37,034 bases of DNA, taken from contig JAUYPF010000028.1 in NCBI GenBank assembly GCA_030697685.1, forward strand, positions 1 to 37,034. Reading direction: 5' to 3'. This DNA is from a bacterium. GTDB lineage: Archaea > Nanobdellota > Nanobdellia > SCGC-AAA011-G17 > GW2011-AR17. The translations under genes and the position numbers were made by a program. Below the pieces are notes generated by a model that worked only from the letters and a program-made list of their open reading frames with translations, did not search any database and was not told where the DNA came from. Position 1 is the stretch's first letter, and the number at the start of each line of letters is the position of its first letter. Below are positions 14,557 to 23,817 of the stretch, piece by piece.

Positions 14557-16458
14557 TTATGGATTTGTTTTTAATAAATCTTCCTGTTCAAAGAATTTTT
14601 GAATCATAGGAAGTGGATTCTTTTCTATTTTCATATTCATATCTGGAGAAAAACATTTCTTGTAGTTTTGCCATGCATATCTTTCATCCATGAAGATGAC
14701 TACTCCTCGATCTGTTTCACTCCTAATGCATCTTCCTGCACTTTGTAGGCTTTTGATAATTGCAGGAATGGTGTAGCCATAGTCCCATCCACGACTAAAT
14801 CTTTTATCATAATAATTAATGAGTTCTTGTGTTTCTAAGTCTGGTCTTGCTAATGGAAGGCCTACAACAATAACTCCCTTGAGAAGATCTCCTGGTAAAT
14901 CTATGCCTTCTGCGAAAGAACCTCCTGCTACAGCAAGAAGTATTGCTCCTCGATCTTTGTATTCTTTGAACCTTTCTAATAGATCGCCTCTTTGTTCTTT
15001 GCTAAGTTCTGCATCTTCAATGAAAAGCGTTTTTGTTGATTTGTCTCTTAAAAAATCATAGACCTGTTCTAAAACATAATAACTTGGAAAAAAGATAATT
15101 GAATTTCCAGGAATAGCATTAGTAATTTCTGCAGATTTTTTTGCAATAGTTTCCCACATTATTGCTGTTCGTGTGGTGTATTTTGTTGATGTTTCTGGAA
15201 TAATAATATTTAATCTGTTTTCTTGCGGGAAAGGGTTTTGGTATTCAATGGTTATTGCTTTTTTTTGGTCTAAGCCAAGAAGATCTGCATACATTTCTGT
15301 AGGGGTGAGTGTTCCAGACATCATAACAAATGCATGTGCTTCTTGGATTATACTTCGAAGAGCAATTGCTGGATCAAGACAGCGATACGAAAGTGTGACA
15401 AAACTTTTTCCAGTCTTTCCAAATGCTCTGCTTAGGATTCTTGTAAAGCCTTCTTCTGGGCCAGTCCAATGTTCCATAAATTGTGCGAGAGATTGGGTAA
15501 AACTTCTCTTTTTTTCCTTAAGCACTTGGTCTGAAACAAAGACGCAGTTGCCCATGATCTCCTCGTAATTTCCTATCTTGTCTACTTCTTTTATGAACTC
15601 TTCTTTTTTTATCAACACCTCTTGTTTGTCCAAAGGAATTTTTTTGAGAAGTCTTTCCAACGCTTCTTTTAATTGAGAAATATCTCGTGCAATTTCATTA
15701 TAGCCTAAATTTTTTGTTTCTTTTGCTGCAGCTTCAATAATAAAATTAGAAAGGCTTGCTGTAAGTAGATCTCGTGCACGAGAAGGGATATTATGGCCTT
15801 CATCAAAAATTACAATACAATCATTAAGAGTTTTATTTATTCTTTTGAGAAGAGAGTCTCTGATATGAGGATTTAGCATATAATTATAATCCGCAATAAT
15901 AACTTGTGCTTCTTTTCCTAAAAATCCTGCCATTTCATAACTACAGAGATCTGCGTTAAAATTCATACTATTGAATTCTTCTACGTGCATAGGAGATTCC
16001 TCTTTGAGTTTTTTTATCACATTTTGTGTTTCTGGAGAAATTTTCCCTTTTAATCTTACATTATCAAAATAGCTGCATTGTCCTTTTTCTCTAAGATCTT
16101 TACAATATTCAATAAATTCGTTTGATCGAAGCATATGTACTCCTGATTGATTGCACATGCTTTTTTTTCCAATGATATCTACTGCAACAAGCTCAAGATT
16201 AAATTTCTTTTTTATTTGTTTTAATGTTTCAATGGCAATCAAGTGTTGTGTATTTCGTGAGGTAAGAAAAAAGATTGTTTTATTTTTATTTTCTTTTATG
16301 ATGTAAGTAAGTGCTGGAGAAAGTGCTGCAGAAGTTTTTCCAATGCCAGTTGGTGCATGCACGAGAAGTTGTCCTTTATTTTGTAGAGTTGTATAAATTT
16401 GATTCATAAAAGCTCCTTGAATTTTTCTATATTCTTCATACGGGAAAAGAAATTCCAT
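14557..16458 (-). CDS. XPD/DinG-type iron-sulfur DNA helicase
   Basis: A 633-residue superfamily 2 helicase with 5'-3' polarity expected from the family. Walker A is APTGIGKT at 35-42 and the DEAH-type box is DEGH at 219-222. Four cysteines at 102, 119, 128 and 172 lie between motifs I and II, where XPD holds a 4Fe-4S cluster. Motif VI reads QSAGRCIRSETDRG near residue 578, and the segment GSFAEGIDLPGD matches motif V. It probably acts in DNA repair. A TATA-like AGCTTAAATG lies about 29 bp before the ATG. It heads an operon with the HTH and PIN genes, an association not usual for XPD. Confidence 0.92.
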   Translation of the reverse strand: MEFLFPYEEYRKIQGAFMNQIYTTLQNKGQLLVHAPTGIGKTSAALSPALTYIIKENKNKTIFFLTSRNTQHLIAIETLKQIKKKFNLELVAVDIIGKKSMCNQSGVHMLRSNEFIEYCKDLREKGQCSYFDNVRLKGKISPETQNVIKKLKEESPMHVEEFNSMNFNADLCSYEMAGFLGKEAQVIIADYNYMLNPHIRDSLLKRINKTLNDCIVIFDEGHNIPSRARDLLTASLSNFIIEAAAKETKNLGYNEIARDISQLKEALERLLKKIPLDKQEVLIKKEEFIKEVDKIGNYEEIMGNCVFVSDQVLKEKKRSFTQSLAQFMEHWTGPEEGFTRILSRAFGKTGKSFVTLSYRCLDPAIALRSIIQEAHAFVMMSGTLTPTEMYADLLGLDQKKAITIEYQNPFPQENRLNIIIPETSTKYTTRTAIMWETIAKKSAEITNAIPGNSIIFFPSYYVLEQVYDFLRDKSTKTLFIEDAELSKEQRGDLLERFKEYKDRGAILLAVAGGSFAEGIDLPGDLLKGVIVVGLPLARPDLETQELINYYDKRFSRGWDYGYTIPAIIKSLQSAGRCIRSETDRGVVIFMDERYAWQNYKKCFSPDMNMKIEKNPLPMIQKFFEQEDLLKTNP

Positions 16459-16577
16459 ATTCTCTTTTGATTTGAACTTTCATTTAAGCTTATTGGTGCG
16501 CATTTTAGGAAAGTTATTTAAATCCCTTTGCTTTAGAAAATTTATTAAAATCAATTTTAAAAAAGGTGGTGATTGTT

Positions 16578-19500
16578 TTGGTAAAAAATAAAATAATAAA
16601 AAAGTTAGGTGTTCTTATAATGATGATAGTTCTTTTGTCATCAGTATTTTCTGTTGCTTTTGTGCAAGCAGGGGCAATGAATCAAGGGTGGAATTTCTTG
16701 ATTACTGGATATGCCATTGATGATGTTGAAGAGTCTGGTGGAGTAGAAATAGATACTAGTCTTTATTCTGGTTCTGCAGGGCTTACTCCTGATTCTCCCT
16801 TCTATTTTGTTGATACTTTATTTGATAGATTTTCTTCTTCTGAAGATCTTGCTCAAGAAAAGCTTGGTGAGATGGGTGTAATGATTTCTGAAGGAAGTTA
16901 TTCTGATGCTGGTGTTGCCGCAAAATATTATTCTAATGCTGCTTTGAAATTACAAAGTGATGTCGGGACTTTTGAAAATAATGATGAGTTCTTTGTAGAT
17001 CAAAGATATGTCTATGGGCAAGATGCCTATATTGGTTATTTAAAATTACAATTGGTGGAAGGGGTTGATTCTGGATATTTGAGTCAAGAACTTGCTGCAG
17101 AAACAGGCATTGATGGTGTTCATGAAAATGTTATTGCATTAAAAACTGGGCTTATTGAAACAAGAGATTCTTATATTGTCACATATGCTGAACAACAAGG
17201 AGTGAGTATTATAGATGCTGATCTTGCTTTACAAGAGAGTGAAGCTGATGCTGGCCTTGATGTTTATCATGAAGCCGAGCTTGCTCAGAGCTTACCTAAT
17301 GCTGGGGAAGCATTTATTGAAGTAGAACAAGAACTTCAAAGTCTTCTTGCATCTTCTGATGTGAGTGTAGAACAAGAAATAGCTATAGAAGAGCTTCTTC
17401 AAGAAGTGGAATTACATTTAGAAGAGGCAGCTGGCGCTTATGAAAGTGGATTCCTTGGTGATGCTCTGGGAGAACTTGCAGATGCAGAAAACCTTCTTTT
17501 TTTAGCTGATAGAATTCTTGATGAAGGTATAGATTCTGTGCCTGTCGAGGAGATAGAACTTGTTGTTGAAGAAGAAGAAACAGAAAGAGAAGAAGAAACA
17601 AATAGAGAACATGGTGAATATGATCTTTATTTAGAAGATCTTCTTGAAAGATATCCAGAACGAGCGGAGAATATTCAAAGAGAAGCTGGACGAATGCAAA
17701 GAGTGAATGATCTTAATGAATTATATCAAGGACAGTATGGAGATCTTTATGCTGATCTAGTTACTGAAGGAAGAACTGATGCTGAGGCTGCTCAACTTAT
17801 GGGTCAAAGATGGGATAATTTATATCTAGAAATTTATGGAGAACCAAATACACCTCCTGGTTTTTATGAAGATGATTTTCAGGATGAAGAGGATGATTTA
17901 GAAGTTATTCCTGTTAGAAGAATAGATTATGAATCACAAGCGGAACGTGCAAATGAGTTAACTTCTCAAATATCTGAAGAATTAAAAACAGAATATCAAC
18001 AATTGATTGATGAGGGCTTGGATGAACATGATGCAAATATGGAAATAGGAAAATTCTGGGATCAAAGATATTTAGAACTCTATGGTGAGCCTTACTATCC
18101 TTCTGGAATGGGGGATATAGAAGGAGGAGTTGTTAGTATTGATGATGGAAGTGTTCTTCTTGATGAAGAAGAATTAGATTCTAAGGAGATGGGAGGTTTT
18201 TTCCTAGATGAGAAATATTATGATTTTGCTACAGGAAATACTTATAAATTTATTGAGAATGGATATACCTATACAGATTTCCTTGGAGAAGAACATGAAT
18301 TCCTTTATGATGAAGGTTTTGTTCCAAGTGAAGAAATTGAAGGATTCCAAGATGGTACAGAAGAATATGAGTATACTATTATTGAGAATGGACAAGAGTT
18401 AACTTATAGCTATACTGTAACAGGATATAGTATAACAGATGAAGAAGGTGAGGTAGTTGATTCAGGAGTGTATGATGAGGGAACGTATGAGACTGTTGGA
18501 GGAGATGCAGAAGTTGTTATTGATACTTTTGGATTTGAAATTGATCCTGTAGAAGGTGATACGATTCTTTTTGAATATAGCCCAGAGTTCGAAAATTATG
18601 TTTCTGTTGAAGGGCAAGTGTATATTCCATCACAAGGAGCAGCATATCACACTAGAGCAGTAGATTATAAAAATGGTGTTTATGAGTATAAATCTGGAGA
18701 TGGTGCATGGGCTTATGATCCTGCAGCTGGAGTTTGGACTTCAACTAATGGGGAAGTATACACACCATATGTTATGAATGTTGCTCCAGCAGGATATGAA
18801 AGTTATGGAAGATATGAATCTGAAAGTGGAAAGACTTGGAACTATGATAATAGAGAATGGAGATCTGATAAAGGAGATAAATGGGCATATTACTCAGATG
18901 AGGGAAGCTGGAGAAATTCAGATACTGGAATTGCGTATAACCCTGGCTTAAGTTATCAGACATATAAATATAATGGAGCTGATTCTTCTGCAAGAGGGAA
19001 TTATGAAAGTTATACTTCCTATGGTGGTGTAACTTGGTCTTTTGATAAGGAGACAAATGCTTGGAGTTCTAGTGAAGGAGGAAGCTATTATGTTCCAGAC
19101 TATAGTAGTTATAATATGGGATATAAGAGTGCTGAAGAAACAGGAGGAAATACTGCAGGGTATTCTTATAGCTATTATGGATATCAAACAAATTATGCTG
19201 CTGGATCTTCTTCTGGAATGGGATCTGGTGCAACGTGGAATTATGATAGTGCAACTGGTGGTTGGCAGTCTTCTACAGGAGAAACATATTACACTCCAGT
19301 TTCTACGAACTATTATTCTCCAAGTTATACATCTGGAAGTACTACAGCTGGAACTGGAACAGCTGATTCAAAGGGAAACATTTGGAATTATGATAGTAGT
19401 ATAGGGCAATGGGTCTCTCCAACTGGAGAAGCATATACGCCTACTTACTCTACCTATTCTTCTGGAAGTTATTCTGGTGGTGGAGGATATGATTCAAGTG

Positions 19501-19844
19501 GGAATTATGTTGGAGGAGAGTATGGAGGATATACCACTGGTGGAAGCTATGTAGGTGGAGAATCTTACACCTATGATTCTTCAACAGGAACTTATACAAC
19601 AACTGCTGCCGGAGGCGGTACTGGTTCTACTGCATATGGAAGTCCAGCACAATCAGGAGGTTATCCTAGTGGAAGTTATAGTACTTCAGGAGATTCTGGA
19701 ACGAGTTATTCTAGTGGAAGTTATAGTACTTCAAGCAGTGGAGGAGATTCTGGTGGAAGTAGTTCTAGCAGCGGTGGAGACTCAAGTAGCTCCTATAGTG
19801 CTCCAACAGGATATGTTTCTTTGAATCTCTATAGAAGATTCTAA
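16578..19844 (+). CDS. Large secreted repeat protein with DUF5667-like N-terminus
   Basis: The TTG at 16578 is preferred as the start over the GTG codons upstream because GGTGGTGAT at 16565-16573 is a good archaeal ribosome binding site four bases before it. The 1088-residue product has a signal peptide (basic MVKNKIIKK, hydrophobic core, cleavage near FVQA). Next comes a helical region beginning AGLTPDSPFYFVDTLFDRF, which resembles DUF5667. A central acidic part has two copies of a module with TDAEAAQLMGQRWDNLYLEI and EHDANMEIGKFWDQRYLELY. The second half has tyrosine/tryptophan repeats (see 18702-19590), then a Ser/Gly-rich end. No membrane anchor is seen at the C-terminus, so it may be released or bound to other surface proteins. 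Its role (adhesion, envelope) is inferred. Confidence 0.75.
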   Translation: MVKNKIIKKLGVLIMMIVLLSSVFSVAFVQAGAMNQGWNFLITGYAIDDVEESGGVEIDTSLYSGSAGLTPDSPFYFVDTLFDRFSSSEDLAQEKLGEMGVMISEGSYSDAGVAAKYYSNAALKLQSDVGTFENNDEFFVDQRYVYGQDAYIGYLKLQLVEGVDSGYLSQELAAETGIDGVHENVIALKTGLIETRDSYIVTYAEQQGVSIIDADLALQESEADAGLDVYHEAELAQSLPNAGEAFIEVEQELQSLLASSDVSVEQEIAIEELLQEVELHLEEAAGAYESGFLGDALGELADAENLLFLADRILDEGIDSVPVEEIELVVEEEETEREEETNREHGEYDLYLEDLLERYPERAENIQREAGRMQRVNDLNELYQGQYGDLYADLVTEGRTDAEAAQLMGQRWDNLYLEIYGEPNTPPGFYEDDFQDEEDDLEVIPVRRIDYESQAERANELTSQISEELKTEYQQLIDEGLDEHDANMEIGKFWDQRYLELYGEPYYPSGMGDIEGGVVSIDDGSVLLDEEELDSKEMGGFFLDEKYYDFATGNTYKFIENGYTYTDFLGEEHEFLYDEGFVPSEEIEGFQDGTEEYEYTIIENGQELTYSYTVTGYSITDEEGEVVDSGVYDEGTYETVGGDAEVVIDTFGFEIDPVEGDTILFEYSPEFENYVSVEGQVYIPSQGAAYHTRAVDYKNGVYEYKSGDGAWAYDPAAGVWTSTNGEVYTPYVMNVAPAGYESYGRYESESGKTWNYDNREWRSDKGDKWAYYSDEGSWRNSDTGIAYNPGLSYQTYKYNGADSSARGNYESYTSYGGVTWSFDKETNAWSSSEGGSYYVPDYSSYNMGYKSAEETGGNTAGYSYSYYGYQTNYAAGSSSGMGSGATWNYDSATGGWQSSTGETYYTPVSTNYYSPSYTSGSTTAGTGTADSKGNIWNYDSSIGQWVSPTGEAYTPTYSTYSSGSYSGGGGYDSSGNYVGGEYGGYTTGGSYVGGESYTYDSSTGTYTTTAAGGGTGSTAYGSPAQSGGYPSGSYSTSGDSGTSYSSGSYSTSSSGGDSGGSSSSSGGDSSSSYSAPTGYVSLNLYRRF
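18702..19590 (+). repeat. Degenerate W-x-Y-D repeats in the large secreted protein
   Basis: At least six degenerate units share the pattern [T/A]W-x-[Y/F]D, a few residues, then W-x-S-x-x-G-x-x-Y. Cores are AWAYDPAAGVW, TWNYDNREWRSDKG, TWSFDKETNAW, TWNYDSATGGW, IWNYDSSIGQW and, most degenerate, YTYDSSTGTY. Spacing between units is uneven, about 40-70 residues. The pattern suggests stacked small beta hairpins exposing aromatic residues, as in cell-wall or carbohydrate-binding repeats. Beyond it, a Ser/Gly tail contains a 23-base sequence starting ctagtggaag that occurs twice exactly (19666-19688 and 19711-19733). Confidence 0.7.
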
Positions 19845-19897
19845 TTTTTTTATTTTTTTTAGTTATCTTTTTATAGTTCACTATTATTTTCTTTTCT

Positions 19898-20806
19898 ATG
19901 AAACGAAGTGTTATTCTTATGGGTGGAAAGACTTTTGTGCTTTCTTTACCTGCTGCGTGGATTAAAAAATATCAAATTCAGAAAGGGGAAGAGTTAGATC
20001 TTGAAGAAAAAGATAATGCAATTATTGTCCGTACAGACAATAAACCTTTTGGAAAAGAATTAGATATAGATTTTAGCGTTTTAGATTTGATGCTTAATAG
20101 AGGCCTTGGTGCAATCTATAAAGCAGGGTATACAAAAGCAAAAATACATTTTCAAACAAAGGAACAATTACAAAAAATTGAAGAAACTTTACAACGTACT
20201 CTTATAGGTTTTGAAATTACTAAACAGGAGAAAAATTATGTTCTTATTGAAAGCCTTGCAGAAATTAAAGCTGAAGAATTTGCTGCTTCTCTTAAAAGAC
20301 TTTTTTATTCTCTGGAAATGATGAATGAAGAATTAACTCAAGCACTAGTCTCAGGAGATCTTCTGGCATTGCAAAAAGTTGTTGCAAAGGATGGACAAAT
20401 TAATAGGCTTGCAGATTTTTGTCGAAGGGTTATTAATAGTGGTCAAATACAGTTTCTTCATAGGCCTGCTGTTCTTTATTATCTTGTAGAGCAATTAGAA
20501 AGGATTGGAGATATCTATAAGAATATTGCACAGTTAGCAATTGATAAGAAGATTATATCTGGTGCTTCTTCTCAAAAATTATTTGCAGAAATTAATACTA
20601 TTTTTATTCAATATAGAACTCTTTTTTTTAAATTTGATCTTGTTGGTTTTGAAGACTTTGGGAAGAAGTTCTATGATTTGCGAAAAAAAATAGATACTTT
20701 ACAAAGCCAAAAACAAAATAAGGAATTAGATCTTTTTTATCATCAGAAATATCTGCTTGAAACCATTATTGATATGAATGGTGCACTTTTAACTTTGAAT
20801 ATATAA
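19898..20806 (+). CDS. AbrB-PhoU fusion, phosphate uptake regulator
   Basis: The 302-residue protein begins with a SpoVT-AbrB domain at about 1-45 (SVILMGGKTFVLSLPAAWIK, then LDLEEKDNAIIVR). The rest is helical with PhoU-like repeats, such as LKRLFYSLEMMNEELTQAL and LYYLVEQLERIGDIYKNIAQ, the E-R-IGD pattern being typical of PhoU. Archaea often carry this fusion, thought to combine DNA binding with sensing of phosphate-transport state. No pst transport genes are in the window. A TATA-like CTTTTTATAG lies about 26 bp before the ATG. Its end overlaps the convergent kinase gene by 18 bases. Confidence 0.85.
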   Translation: MKRSVILMGGKTFVLSLPAAWIKKYQIQKGEELDLEEKDNAIIVRTDNKPFGKELDIDFSVLDLMLNRGLGAIYKAGYTKAKIHFQTKEQLQKIEETLQRTLIGFEITKQEKNYVLIESLAEIKAEEFAASLKRLFYSLEMMNEELTQALVSGDLLALQKVVAKDGQINRLADFCRRVINSGQIQFLHRPAVLYYLVEQLERIGDIYKNIAQLAIDKKIISGASSQKLFAEINTIFIQYRTLFFKFDLVGFEDFGKKFYDLRKKIDTLQSQKQNKELDLFYHQKYLLETIIDMNGALLTLNI

Positions 20807-22348
20807 ATATTTATTTAATCTCTCTCTTAATCCATCTTCTTGGAGTTCTGCTAAATTTTCTTTTAGTTTTTGGGAATAGTAGCGAGAAGTATCTGGGTTT
20901 TTTTGTGAGAAACTTCCAATTTGACAGAGATTTGTATGGATTCTATAAAATTCTCTTCCTTCCATATTTATAGGACTTTTTTCTTTATATGCATTGAGTA
21001 TATTTTCTTTGTTTAAGCCTTCCCATTGAGGTGCTTCGAGAAAAGTTTCTATGTCAAGCCATGGATTTGCGAGGCACATAGTTTCAAGATCAAAAAATGT
21101 TCCTCCATCTAGTATATTAGAAGGATAAAAATCTCCATGAGAACTGACTTTTCTTTCTCCTTTTGTTCTTCTATCATAGAATTCTTGGTATGTTTGCAGG
21201 AGAAGTTCTGCTTTTCTATTATAGCCAAATCTTGATAGCACTCTTCTTTCAAACTCTTTTATAGGAGAATATTCTTCTAAATTTATGTCTAGGCTATGGA
21301 GTATTGCTATATTTCCTAAAGCTTTTTTTCCTTGCTCTTCTTTTTCTTCTTTAGAAACTTCATTTTTACAAAACTCTTCTAAATTTTTTCCTTGTCTTCT
21401 TTTTACTATGAGAACGTCTCTTTCTTCTTCTTCTTTATAGTATGCAAGTCCAATCGCACAGATAATTTCTTTCCCTTTGAGAGCTTCTTGAACTAATTGT
21501 AAATTCTCCCATTCTTTTCTTAAACTTGAACCTTTTTTTATAATGATTACTTCTCTAAAATAATTTGTATTAAATTCATATACTTCATTTCTTGATTTCC
21601 CTAAAGGTTTTTTTTCTAATGATTTTTCTATTGCTTTCCATGCTCCTGTAGCTTCAGGTCTTTTACAGGTTGTGAGGAACATTGCATGAATTACTTTTAA
21701 TTCGAGACTATCTTGTTTTTTCTCCAAAATATTTTTCCAATCTTTTTCGAAGAGTCTTTCTATGTTTCCTTCCCTAAGATCATAGAATGCTTCTCTTAGG
21801 AGATTACTTGTATTATTTTGGATTATAGATCTTATTCTTATTGCCCCAGTGAGTAAAACACTATTTATATACTCATCAAATGTTTTTTCTTTGTTTAGGT
21901 TGCTATCTAAATATTGAGTGTACAAATCCATAGCTTCTCCAAATTCCCCTTTTCTCAAATGGTATCCAGCTTTTATTGGAAGTTGTGTTTTTGGTGGTAA
22001 GTTCCTTATATATTGTAACAATTCTAAACCATATTCCTTTTGTTTTTGATTATCACTTTTAAAATCAGCATATATTCCTCTTAGTGCAATATTTGTTCCT
22101 TTTAGAAAATTTTTTAGCCTTGGCTGTGGTATTTTTCCTAAAAAGCTTAACCAATATGCGGATCCTAAAAAAAGAAGGAAGCTTAGTTCTTGAGGTGGAT
22201 CCCAATGATGATAATGAATAAATCCTCTTTCACTAATATCTACCTCCCCATTTCTTATTGCTGGAAGATGAAGTAGTGCTAAAACTAATGCAGAAGTTTT
22301 CCATTTATTTTCAAATGGCCAATCTGTAATTTTTTGCAAAATAGACAT
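20789..22348 (-). CDS. Membrane-linked APH/choline-kinase-type phosphotransferase
   Basis: The 519-residue protein starts with two hydrophobic segments at about 17-32 (TSALVLALLHLPAI) and 55-73 (LSFLLFLGSAYWLSFLGK). A helical, TPR-like middle follows (AGYHLRKGEFGEAMDLYTQY). The last 260 residues are a kinase-like fold: a lysine strand DVLIVKRRQGKNLEEF, then the catalytic loop HGDFYPSNIL and the metal motif FFDLE, matching HGDxxxxN and D-x-E of aminoglycoside and choline kinases. The substrate is unknown; small molecules such as sugars or lipid head groups are typical for the family. The arrangement of membrane anchor, helical repeat and APH domain is unusual. It overlaps the PhoU-like gene at the 3' ends. 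Confidence 0.75.
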   Translation of the reverse strand: MSILQKITDWPFENKWKTSALVLALLHLPAIRNGEVDISERGFIHYHHWDPPQELSFLLFLGSAYWLSFLGKIPQPRLKNFLKGTNIALRGIYADFKSDNQKQKEYGLELLQYIRNLPPKTQLPIKAGYHLRKGEFGEAMDLYTQYLDSNLNKEKTFDEYINSVLLTGAIRIRSIIQNNTSNLLREAFYDLREGNIERLFEKDWKNILEKKQDSLELKVIHAMFLTTCKRPEATGAWKAIEKSLEKKPLGKSRNEVYEFNTNYFREVIIIKKGSSLRKEWENLQLVQEALKGKEIICAIGLAYYKEEEERDVLIVKRRQGKNLEEFCKNEVSKEEKEEQGKKALGNIAILHSLDINLEEYSPIKEFERRVLSRFGYNRKAELLLQTYQEFYDRRTKGERKVSSHGDFYPSNILDGGTFFDLETMCLANPWLDIETFLEAPQWEGLNKENILNAYKEKSPINMEGREFYRIHTNLCQIGSFSQKNPDTSRYYSQKLKENLAELQEDGLRERLNKYLYIQS

Positions 22349-22394
22349 TCTTTGGAGAATTCTTCTTTATTTTTTAAGAATTTAGGTAGAAAAA

Positions 22395-22775
22395 TTACTT
22401 CTTCTTTTTCATCTCAGCATGAAAAGTACTTGGAATATCAATGATATATTTTCCTTCTTCTAGTTTAATCACTAATGGATCTCCTTTAAACAAATCAATG
22501 AGATCAATTTCATATTTACCTGGGCTTGTTACTCGGATGCTTTCAAAGTCAAGGATGATTGCTTGTTCATGGTCTACATTTCCTACGAGTTGGAGGATAT
22601 CTTCTTCGAGCTCTTGTTTTTCTTCTATAGTTAGATTCTGGGTCAGCTCTTTTGCTTTTTCAATTGCTTCTTCTTTTACAAAAAAGAAAAACTTGCCTCC
22701 ACATTCACAACCCATGAGCAGTTCTTTACATCCTGATGGATACAACTTTGCACAGCGAACACATTGATGTGGCAT
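22395..22775 (-). CDS. oapC: OapC/ArvC-type zinc-ribbon protein
   Basis: The 126-residue protein opens with a zinc ribbon: cysteines at 5, 8, 23 and 25 (CVRC and CEC), a spacing seen in the archaeal family found beside the OapA GTPase. The middle is an acidic helix (EKQELEEDILQLVG) and the end is a small beta domain (SIRVTSPGKYEIDLIDLFKG, then IIDIPS). The gene follows the DUF2073 gene with no gap, and both follow the Era-like GTPase with one base between, so the three are one operon. In haloarchaea the trio lies near replication origins, but the function is not settled. Confidence 0.8.
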   Translation of the reverse strand: MPHQCVRCAKLYPSGCKELLMGCECGGKFFFFVKEEAIEKAKELTQNLTIEEKQELEEDILQLVGNVDHEQAIILDFESIRVTSPGKYEIDLIDLFKGDPLVIKLEEGKYIIDIPSTFHAEMKKKK

Positions 22776-23177
22776 TTATTTTCTCCCTTGTAGAAGCCTT
22801 CGTGATGCAAGGCTATGTGTGAATAGTTCAATTTTGTCTGGATTCCTTTTAATTTCTTTGACCACAGTTGCAGGGCCAATGATTGTTAATCCTTCTCTGT
22901 CACCCATGAGCATTTTAATCATTGCATTTTTTATTTGTTTTGTTACTTTACTATTATTATCTATAGTAGGATAAATAGTACAGAGTTCAATGCCTTTGAA
23001 TTCTTTATTTACCTCTTCCATGGTCTTTTCAATAAGACCAGCTTCTTCTATTGATTTTAAGCGGCCTTGCATGAGAATAATTTTGTTCTTTTTTACAATT
23101 GCAAGAAGTTTTGCTATTCTTCTCTCTGAGGAAAGGTTTTCTATTTCATTAAATGGGATGTATTGGAGTGTTAACAT
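22776..23177 (-). CDS. oapB: OapB/ArvB-type DUF2073 protein
   Basis: The 133-residue protein belongs to the DUF2073 family: FNEIENLSSERRIAKLLAIV near the start, ILMQGRLKSIEEAGLIEKTM in the middle, then MLMGDREGLTIIGPATVVKE and a basic end (ASRRLLQGRK). It is conserved in archaea and almost always adjacent to an Era-like GTPase and a zinc-ribbon protein. The basic tail and GREGLT segment suggest possible nucleic acid or partner binding, which is inference. The start lies one base after the GTPase stop and its stop is immediately followed by the OapC start. Confidence 0.83.
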   Translation of the reverse strand: MLTLQYIPFNEIENLSSERRIAKLLAIVKKNKIILMQGRLKSIEEAGLIEKTMEEVNKEFKGIELCTIYPTIDNNSKVTKQIKNAMIKMLMGDREGLTIIGPATVVKEIKRNPDKIELFTHSLASRRLLQGRK

Positions 23178-23178
23178 T

Positions 23179-23817
23179 TTATCTTACCATTTTGACAATG
23201 CTTTCATAAAGCTCTTCCATGTTCGTTCCTTGTTCTGCGGAAATACCTACAATAGGATATTGGGGAAATGCTGCTTCTATACTCTTGACGTTTGCTTTCT
23301 TTAAATCTATTTTGTTTGCTGCAATGACTACTGGAATGTTTCGTGCTGCAAGATTTCCAATAATAGTAATATTTACTTGTGAGTATGGATTTGTTGTAGA
23401 ATCAAGAACAACAATGACGCAGTCCATGTTATCAAGCCATTTAATTGCTTCAATCACTCCTTTCGTTGCTTCTTTTGCTCGTTCTTTTGCAAGTTTTCTA
23501 CTCATTTTATGCTTCAGAAAGTCTTCATAATCAATCTTTGTCGCAATACCAGGTGTATCAATAAGATTGAAAGTAAGTTCTTTTCCTTTTTTCTTCATAT
23601 GAATATTTTCTTTGGTTTGGATTTCTCTTGTTTCATGTGCAATTTCTGAGACAGAACCCATGATGGCATCCTCGCCAAGCCAATCTTTACAAATACGGTT
23701 TGCAGTAGAAGTTTTTCCTGAGTTTGGAGGCCCATAAAGACCAATTCTCATATGTTTTTTCTTTGCGAAAAGACTTGGGATCAGTTTATTCAGAAGTGTT
23801 TTTAAGGCATCAATCAT
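23179..23817 (-). CDS. oapA: OapA/ArvA Era-like GTPase
   Basis: A 212-residue small GTPase with the P-loop GPPNSGKT at residues 29-36, the DTPGI motif (G3), the NKID motif (G4) and the SAEQ loop (G5). An N-terminal helix of about 22 residues (LNKLIPSLFAKKK) precedes the fold. It belongs to the archaeal Era-like group encoded with DUF2073 and zinc-ribbon partners. GTP hydrolysis is expected; the process it controls is not established from sequence. It is the first gene of the three-gene operon, and an A/T-rich CTATTTAAAA lies about 35-45 bp upstream. Confidence 0.88.
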   Translation of the reverse strand: MIDALKTLLNKLIPSLFAKKKHMRIGLYGPPNSGKTSTANRICKDWLGEDAIMGSVSEIAHETREIQTKENIHMKKKGKELTFNLIDTPGIATKIDYEDFLKHKMSRKLAKERAKEATKGVIEAIKWLDNMDCVIVVLDSTTNPYSQVNITIIGNLAARNIPVVIAANKIDLKKANVKSIEAAFPQYPIVGISAEQGTNMEELYESIVKMVR

